Source of the DNA: Strigamia acuminata
Taxonomy: Eukaryota; Arthropoda; Chilopoda; Geophilomorpha; Linotaeniidae
NCBI GenBank assembly: GCA_949358305.1
Contig: OX442314.1
Span: 58,599,369 to 58,663,368 of the forward strand
Direction: 5' to 3'
Length of the DNA stretch: 64,000 nucleotides
The position numbers were made by a program, and so were the translations under genes. Within the stretch, counting starts at the first letter, position 1; each line of letters starts with the position of its first letter. A model generated the notes under the pieces. It saw only the letters and a program-made list of their open reading frames with translations, was not told the DNA's origin and ran no database searches. Below, piece after piece: positions 59,900-64,000 of the stretch.

Positions 59900-60280
59900 T
59901 TCCTTGCAACAGGAAGTAACTCGCTCTTGACCAGATATTTGACTATATGTTTTCTTGAGCCCTTTCTACTACTCCGGTTGTCATGTTGATTGCGCAGACA
60001 CTTGCTTGTCTGTTGATTGCGCAGTCAATGCCCCTTATACTGCGGGCCTATGACAACCTACATACGGCGTACACTTGACGTGGAGATGGGTGATATGATG
60101 CCTCCATGTCCGGGTGCCCGATGACGGCTGTGTGGCCGTGAGGAGATCAGGTCGCGGCGATGAGTAGTAAGAATCCCGTCGGGCCGGATATAATTCAACA
60201 AGTGTTCCACAAGGCCTGCCAGTTACAGTAAACCACGGCTGCCGAACAGCGTGTCGAAAATGTAACATTAGGGTTGAAAT

Positions 60281-60612
60281 AACTAAACTCGGAAAAGTTT
60301 AGTTAGATTAAATCCCCAGCTAGTTTATGTCACAACTCAACATTGTGCATAAACACGGATACTTCTTCCAGAACTGTACAAAACTGAAGACTAGCTACAT
60401 TAGCATTTACTTGCCAGTAAATGTGTAGCTAAATTGCCAACTTTATGTAAGCAGAATTATTACGAGTATTTACTGAAAAGTAATACTCTAATAAATGCAT
60501 CCATTGCACGGAACCAGAAGTTATGATTGTAAACTTGCAACAGTTTACTCTCGTATGAAGAACCATTTGACGTATCACACCAATTATAGATGTCTTAAAA
60601 CATCTATAAGAG
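60281..60612 (+). other. Hairpin cluster in element E R region
   Basis: Successive stems: AACTAAACT/AGTTTAGTT (60281-60304); GTTTATG-CACAA/TTGTG-CATAAAC (60323-60354); TAGCTACA...CATTTACT/AGTAAATG-TGTAGCTA (60392-60431, 16 pairs with a 4-nt bulge); GAGTATT-ACT/AGT-AATACTC (60464-60488); GTAAAC/GTTTAC (60529-60548); TTATAGATGT/ACATCTATAA (60584-60609). A further ATTGGT-AAATGGCT stem follows at 60617-60652. They are in the transcribed part of the LTR. Confidence 0.7.
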
Positions 60613-60917
60613 GTCAATTGGTAAATGGCTCTCACAAGCCATTTAAACCAATAACCGCCCCAAGTTTGTGGCGATGCAGATACCGTCAACCGGATGTCCT
60701 CGGATACTAACCTTTTCATTACAGATTTGAACCAGACCCCGATGTACAACTAGGATCCAATAATCAACCGATTTAGACGACATCTTACTGACCCGACGAA
60801 GCCGACTTGATATTATCATAGCGCCGTTTAGGCGACTGTATGTATAGTTTATCTACCCATTTATACGGCCAATTGTCGGCATAGTTAATGTATAACTGTA
60901 GTTTATGCGAATTGATT

Positions 60918-60945
60918 AATATAATCACTTCACGGTGATTATATT
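60918..60945 (+). other. Perfect 11-bp hairpin before the polyadenylation signal
   Basis: AATATAATCAC (60918-60928), loop TTCACG, GTGATTATATT (60935-60945), ending 8 nt before AATAAA at 60954. Resembles the poly(A) hairpins of LTR retroelements. Confidence 0.65.
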
Positions 60946-60953
60946 TATATATC

Positions 60954-60959
60954 AATAAA
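60954..60959 (+). terminator. Element E LTR polyadenylation signal
   Basis: AATAAA about 160 nt before the LTR end, followed by a TG/T-rich stretch (TGTTATGTCTTG). Confidence 0.5.
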
Positions 60960-61118
60960 TCATGTTATGTCTTGATAACCGCATGTGTCATTATTTTACC
61001 CAGTTCACACTTTAGGTTTGTTAACTTATCTCTCAACTACTAGAATTGATAGACTTGCTTGTTATGCCAAAATACACATTTTGAGCGGATAGCGTCATCG
61101 AAAGGTCATCGTCACACG

Positions 61119-61136
61119 TGGAGGTTCCACCGAGAT
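61119..61136 (+). other. Element E primer-binding site (tRNA-Gln type)
   Basis: TGGAGGTTCCACCGAGAT, 2 nt (CG) after the LTR end; its complement is the 3' end of animal tRNA-Gln with CCA. Same 2-nt gap as elements A-D. Confidence 0.82.
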
Positions 61137-62367
61137 AGGTTGCAAGCTAAAAGTGAACTTAGGTAAAATTTTGAATTTTGACATTTTTGTTGTAATTTTT
61201 CTTTACCAAGAAAATTATGGCTGAGTTGTATTTTTTCTAACCAGAAAATTATGACTAAATGTCCGTGTTGTAAATTTTCTTAAAAAAAAAATTTATAACC
61301 GTTTTGTTCGTGTTGTGATTTTCTTTAACGAGAAAATTACGATTATTGATTTGTTTGTTGTATTTTCTCTCGAAAAAGAAAAATATAATTACAAATTTCA
61401 CAGTGTTGTTAATATTTTAATCGAAATATTGATTGAACATTGTTTCCCGAGTCTAGTTGCATTTTCCTCACAAGAATGTGTAACAAGTAGACTACCGTAC
61501 GTTATTTATTATTTCGCGAAAAATATAAATAAATGTGCCAGACGTTTGTTGGATCATTTCTTTTGAATAAAAAGTTTTTGATTCTCGACAAACAAACAGA
61601 AGTTTCTACAACTCGAAGAATTTACGATGCTGTCCATTGTTTAAGTTATTTCTAATCAAAATGCTTGAACTTTAACTTTTTGTACGAAAAGTTAACGACA
61701 CTTGGATGGTAGTCTGAAGAGGTCATATTTTCTCACCAAAAATGTGACTAATGGTAGTATTTTGTGATTATTTCCCGAAAAAGAAATAAAAACAATTTTC
61801 TCTTTACAAAGAGACTGGAGATTGTCAAGCAGCTGTGGAGAATGGGCGATTTTGACTTGTCTTAAAAAACAGGTTAATCTTGCTGACAAGAATGGCAAAG
61901 TTCAAATTCTCGAAAAAGAATTTGGACCAAAACTCAGTGGGTGGCATATCCAGAAAAGGAAATGCACTGTTGGGTGATGAATGAGTGACACACGTCAAAT
62001 GTGTCATTTTTTCATTCGCCCAATCCCACTGAACGGATTAACCCCCAAAATTCATTTTTTGGGAAGTGTGAAGACCACTTGCCTTCTTGCATCCACACTG
62101 ACTGGACGTCTCTTGACCACCATTTTGGACCGTGACCACCTTGTTCGTTTGGACCATTTTGCATCCGAAAAAGCCGTAAAGTTAAGTGTAATTTTGTTAA
62201 AACATTGTAGTTTAAAGCGCACCTTCCTAAGCGCTAGTTTAATATAAAAAGTGTATTTTCATTTTTGTAGTTTAAGTGTGTTTTGCCCACACCAAGTTTA
62301 AAGAATCAGTTGTACTATTCTTTCTCTAGTTTTACTTTAGGCGTGACTGTTTCTCCGCGCTAGTGTT
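61137..62367 (+). mobile_element. Element E internal leader, interrupted by element D
   Basis: Sequence between the element E primer site and the LTR of element D. No convincing gag; an 88-codon frame at 61981-62247 has no motif. The first 800 nt are an array of small hairpins. The rest of E would lie beyond element D, outside the window. Confidence 0.6.
61189..61930 (+). repeat. Tandem hairpin array in the element E leader
   Basis: GTTGT/GTTGC boundaries at 61189, 61225, 61267, 61312, 61357, 61405 and 61456 (steps of 36-51 nt). Most units fold just after the boundary: TAATTTTTCTT/AAGAAAATTA (61193-61217), TTTTCT/AGAAAA (61233-61248), TAAATTTT/AAAATTTA (61271-61295), ATTTTCT/AGAAAAT (61318-61337), TATTTTCT/AGAAAAATA (61361-61385), AATATTT/AAATATT (61411-61430). 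Further stems: TTAACTTTT/AAAAGTTAA (61672-61695), GTCATATTTT/AAAATGTGAC (61722-61748), TATTTC/GAAATA (61769-61788), TCTCTT/AAGAGA (61799-61814), CAAATTC/GAATTTG (61903-61924). Several loops hold CGAAAAA. Confidence 0.75.
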
Positions 62368-63189
62368 TGTGGTGACCCAGTTGGATAAGTGTCCCCCCAG
62401 GGCGGATACTTGTCCTCTGAGTCACTATGATTGAAGAGTCGTTCCCCCCCGAGTTGGCTCCACCTCCCCATGGCAGGTGTGTGCCCCGAGGGGGAGGAAG
62501 CGGCTGGTGGTCAGCCCCCATTGGTTGATCGCCGGCCCTTCACCCCACTGCATAAAAGGCTGTGTTTTCCCGCCTAAAGGAAGAACTTACACAAACGACA
62601 CCAAGAACACAGCAACTACCTCACCGTCAGGCCAACTTCAACTACAAGTTAGGATTGATCGAGGATCGCTGAGTAAAGTGCAAACTGTAACTCTCACGAA
62701 GTCACTTGCGAGCTATTCCTGCGAAAGCACGAGAATAGCCCTTGTGAAATCACCCAGAATAATCGCCCAGACGATTATTCGCCGAAGTAAGTGTCCGAGT
62801 GCTTTGTAGGGAACCCCAAAGTTCCTAGACGAGGCCTCTGCGACGCTAAACCAAACCCTAGACAACAGGCACGGATAGAAGACTCGAGAGAGCATTCCAC
62901 CGCGTCCGTGAAGACGAATCCGTGACGAATTAACGACAACTCGAGACGCCGCCTTTGTTCCGCCGACCACGCGGAATCGACGACGCCATCTTGAGAAATC
63001 CTTTGTTCGACGCTGACCACGTCGACTCTAGAATTATTACTGAGTGTATTTTAAAGGCATAAAGCCTGGTGAATAAATTACCTGTTTATTTACATACATT
63101 TAGTATTCATTTGGGTATTTGCATAATTGATCACAGGTAAAGTATTACACGTTAGCGCTATTTAAACCTATACAAAGTAGGACGCGACA
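62368..63189 (+). repeat. Element D 5' LTR
   Basis: TGTGGTGACCC...GGACGCGACA, 822 bp. Differs from the element B LTR at scattered sites, such as an extra T after TGTGTT and a few substitutions, so it is a separate and somewhat older or diverged copy. Confidence 0.95.
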
Positions 63190-63191
63190 CG

Positions 63192-63209
63192 TGGGGGCCC
63201 GTCCGGGAT
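63192..63209 (+). other. Element D primer-binding site (tRNA-Pro type)
   Basis: TGGGGGCCCGTCCGGGAT, 2 nt after the LTR; identical to element C. Confidence 0.9.
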
Positions 63210-63283
63210 TTAGAAATAAATCTCAAATCTGAGCTTGTGATCTCTCAATAAGATAACCCAAATCGTAGAATTATCGAAAGAAA

Positions 63284-64000
63284 ATGTCAGACAAAGACGA
63301 ACAATCCACGTCTGAAACCGAGCAGAGAATGCCCGAGAAGGGAAAAAGGACCTCCGACTACCACCTAAGGTCGGATGGTCCCGTCCCTGAAATGTCCGCA
63401 AAGGCGAAAGCCCGAGCGAATAAAAGGAGAGCGAAGGCGCAGAAAGAGGAGCAAGCTGCATCGCTCGCGGCCCTAGACGGGCCAGAGCGAGAGCGGGTTC
63501 CCTTGAAGATGCAACCCTTCGAAGATACCGATCCGGAAGCCCAAGAAAATCGAGAAGAAATTCGCGACGTATCACCGGGACGGGTATCGATATTAATGAC
63601 CGAGGAGACGAATGAAGCTCCGAGAGAAACGGTCACGGTCGGCACAAACCCATCACCACCAACGGCTCAGACGTCCGTAGAGCAAACCCCACGGAAAAAC
63701 GACGGCGGGACCCCGATAACCCCCCGAGTTACGGCGAGTCCTGCAGTTGTTTCCGTCGAAGTATCTCACCTAATTCGGTTGACGCAGCAAGCTGCCCAAC
63801 TAAAAGCGATGATAGACATCCCAGTAGGAACATCAGTCTGGGAATCAATTACTCTACTCACGGACGCTATCTGCGCGGCACAAGCCCCGACGCCGGTCGC
63901 AAGACCAGCAGCGGAGATGCCCATGCCCCAGGTAACGCCCAGTGACACCGGAGGTTTCGCGCCAGATCCCAACCGAGCACTTCACCAATCCAGAGAGAAG
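63284..64000 (+). CDS. gag: Element D Gag, N-terminal part (cut by window end)
   Basis: ATG 63284 with 239 codons open to the last base (MSDKDEQSTSETEQRM...), nearly identical to the element B Gag N-terminus. It covers the basic start and the region of PVGTSVWESITLLTDAICAA; the coiled coil begins at the window edge. No stop in the visible part. Confidence 0.92.
   Translation, partial: MSDKDEQSTSETEQRMPEKGKRTSDYHLRSDGPVPEMSAKAKARANKRRAKAQKEEQAASLAALDGPERERVPLKMQPFEDTDPEAQENREEIRDVSPGRVSILMTEETNEAPRETVTVGTNPSPPTAQTSVEQTPRKNDGGTPITPRVTASPAVVSVEVSHLIRLTQQAAQLKAMIDIPVGTSVWESITLLTDAICAAQAPTPVARPAAEMPMPQVTPSDTGGFAPDPNRALHQSREK

Larger units (their letters stand above)
59594..61116 (+). repeat. Element E LTR
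   Basis: The right end is fixed by ...ATCGTCACA, a CG dinucleotide and a tRNA-Gln-type primer site. The left end is inferred at TGTGACAAC (59594), which makes inverted termini TGTGAC...GTCACA and a 1,523-bp LTR. TATATAT at 59893-59899 and AATAAA at 60954-60959 fit U3-R-U5 order. If so, R is about 1 kb, which is long. Many hairpins lie between 60281 and 60612. Confidence 0.65.
62368..64000 (+). mobile_element. Element D: 5' part of a Ty3/gypsy element of the A/B family (runs off the window)
   Basis: 822-bp LTR, tRNA-Pro-type primer site and the start of gag, all close to element B. Nested in the leader of element E. Completeness cannot be judged from the window. Confidence 0.95.

Noticed and set aside
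1-64000. Bacterial-type features: operons, CRISPR arrays, phage or defence islands, tRNA genes.
   Set aside because: Introns, LTR retrotransposons, CACTA and LINE relics mark animal nuclear DNA. No repeat-spacer array or tRNA cloverleaf was seen.

Overview
The window is metazoan nuclear DNA, most likely from an invertebrate and plausibly an arthropod. It has AT-rich, intron-bearing host sequence, relics of Syncrip/hnRNP-R/Q, DEG/ENaC-channel and SET-domain genes, a local multigene family, and a heavy load of Ty3/gypsy LTR retrotransposons whose base composition is much more GC-rich than the flanks. I see no rRNA, tRNA gene, CRISPR array or bacterial operon. The species cannot be named from the sequence.

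Layout. 1-1365: AT-rich, with a diverged 135-bp direct repeat. 1366-7116 (minus): element A, a decayed Ty3/gypsy copy lacking its 3' part. 8062-20933 (plus): element B, a full-length 12.9-kb copy of the same family with LTRs that look identical, a 4-bp target duplication and intact gag, pol and third ORF. 21208-22722 (minus): host multigene-family member 1. 22.8-24.85 kb: its duplicated flank, ending in a small array of hairpin units. 25.4-29.3 kb: relics of a CACTA/EnSpm-type transposase, a RING-like/SUMO-interaction-motif gene and a SET domain, all on the minus strand. 29802-43023 (minus): member 2, split by element C (30639-42437), a second full-length Ty3/gypsy family with identical-looking LTRs. 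43.9-44.5 kb: Syncrip-like pseudogene. 44.8-45.8 kb: second copy of the duplicated flank. 48.0-48.7 kb: LINE relic. 49504-51585 (minus): member 3, the most complete paralogue. 51.8-52.1 kb: older gypsy gag relic. 53.9 and 56.1-56.4 kb: DEG/ENaC C-terminal exon and a decayed duplicate. 57.8-59.06 kb: element bounded by inverted repeats and holding a palindromic CRE cluster. 59594-62367: a 1.5-kb LTR (element E) with a tRNA-Gln-type primer site and a hairpin-packed leader, interrupted by element D (62368 to window end), a third member of the A/B family.

The most interesting material is in the retrotransposons. (1) Elements B and C have diverged proteins but the same -1 frameshift module at the gag/pol junction: A AAA AAC, exactly 6 nt of spacer, then a 9- or 11-bp stem of different sequence, each with one central G-U pair, with the gag stop in the loop. 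(2) Both carry, 3' of pol where env would sit, a roughly 950-residue protein with no visible signal peptide or membrane segment; in both it appears to be made from two exons (39 or 50 codons, then about 900) joined in phase 0 across a GT-AG intron. I do not recognise this protein. (3) The leader of element E, and separately the flank duplicated beside members 1 and 2, are tandem arrays of 36-51-nt units, each starting near GTTGT and each folding into a short hairpin whose two arms change together between units.

In a full element, gag makes the particle, the frameshift sets the Gag:Gag-Pol ratio, the tRNA primes at the site 2 nt inside the LTR, and the purine tract 2 nt before the 3' LTR primes plus-strand synthesis. 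Matching LTRs in B and C imply recent insertion. C landed in frame inside member 2 and B inside another coding relic, so these elements are actively breaking coding sequence here.
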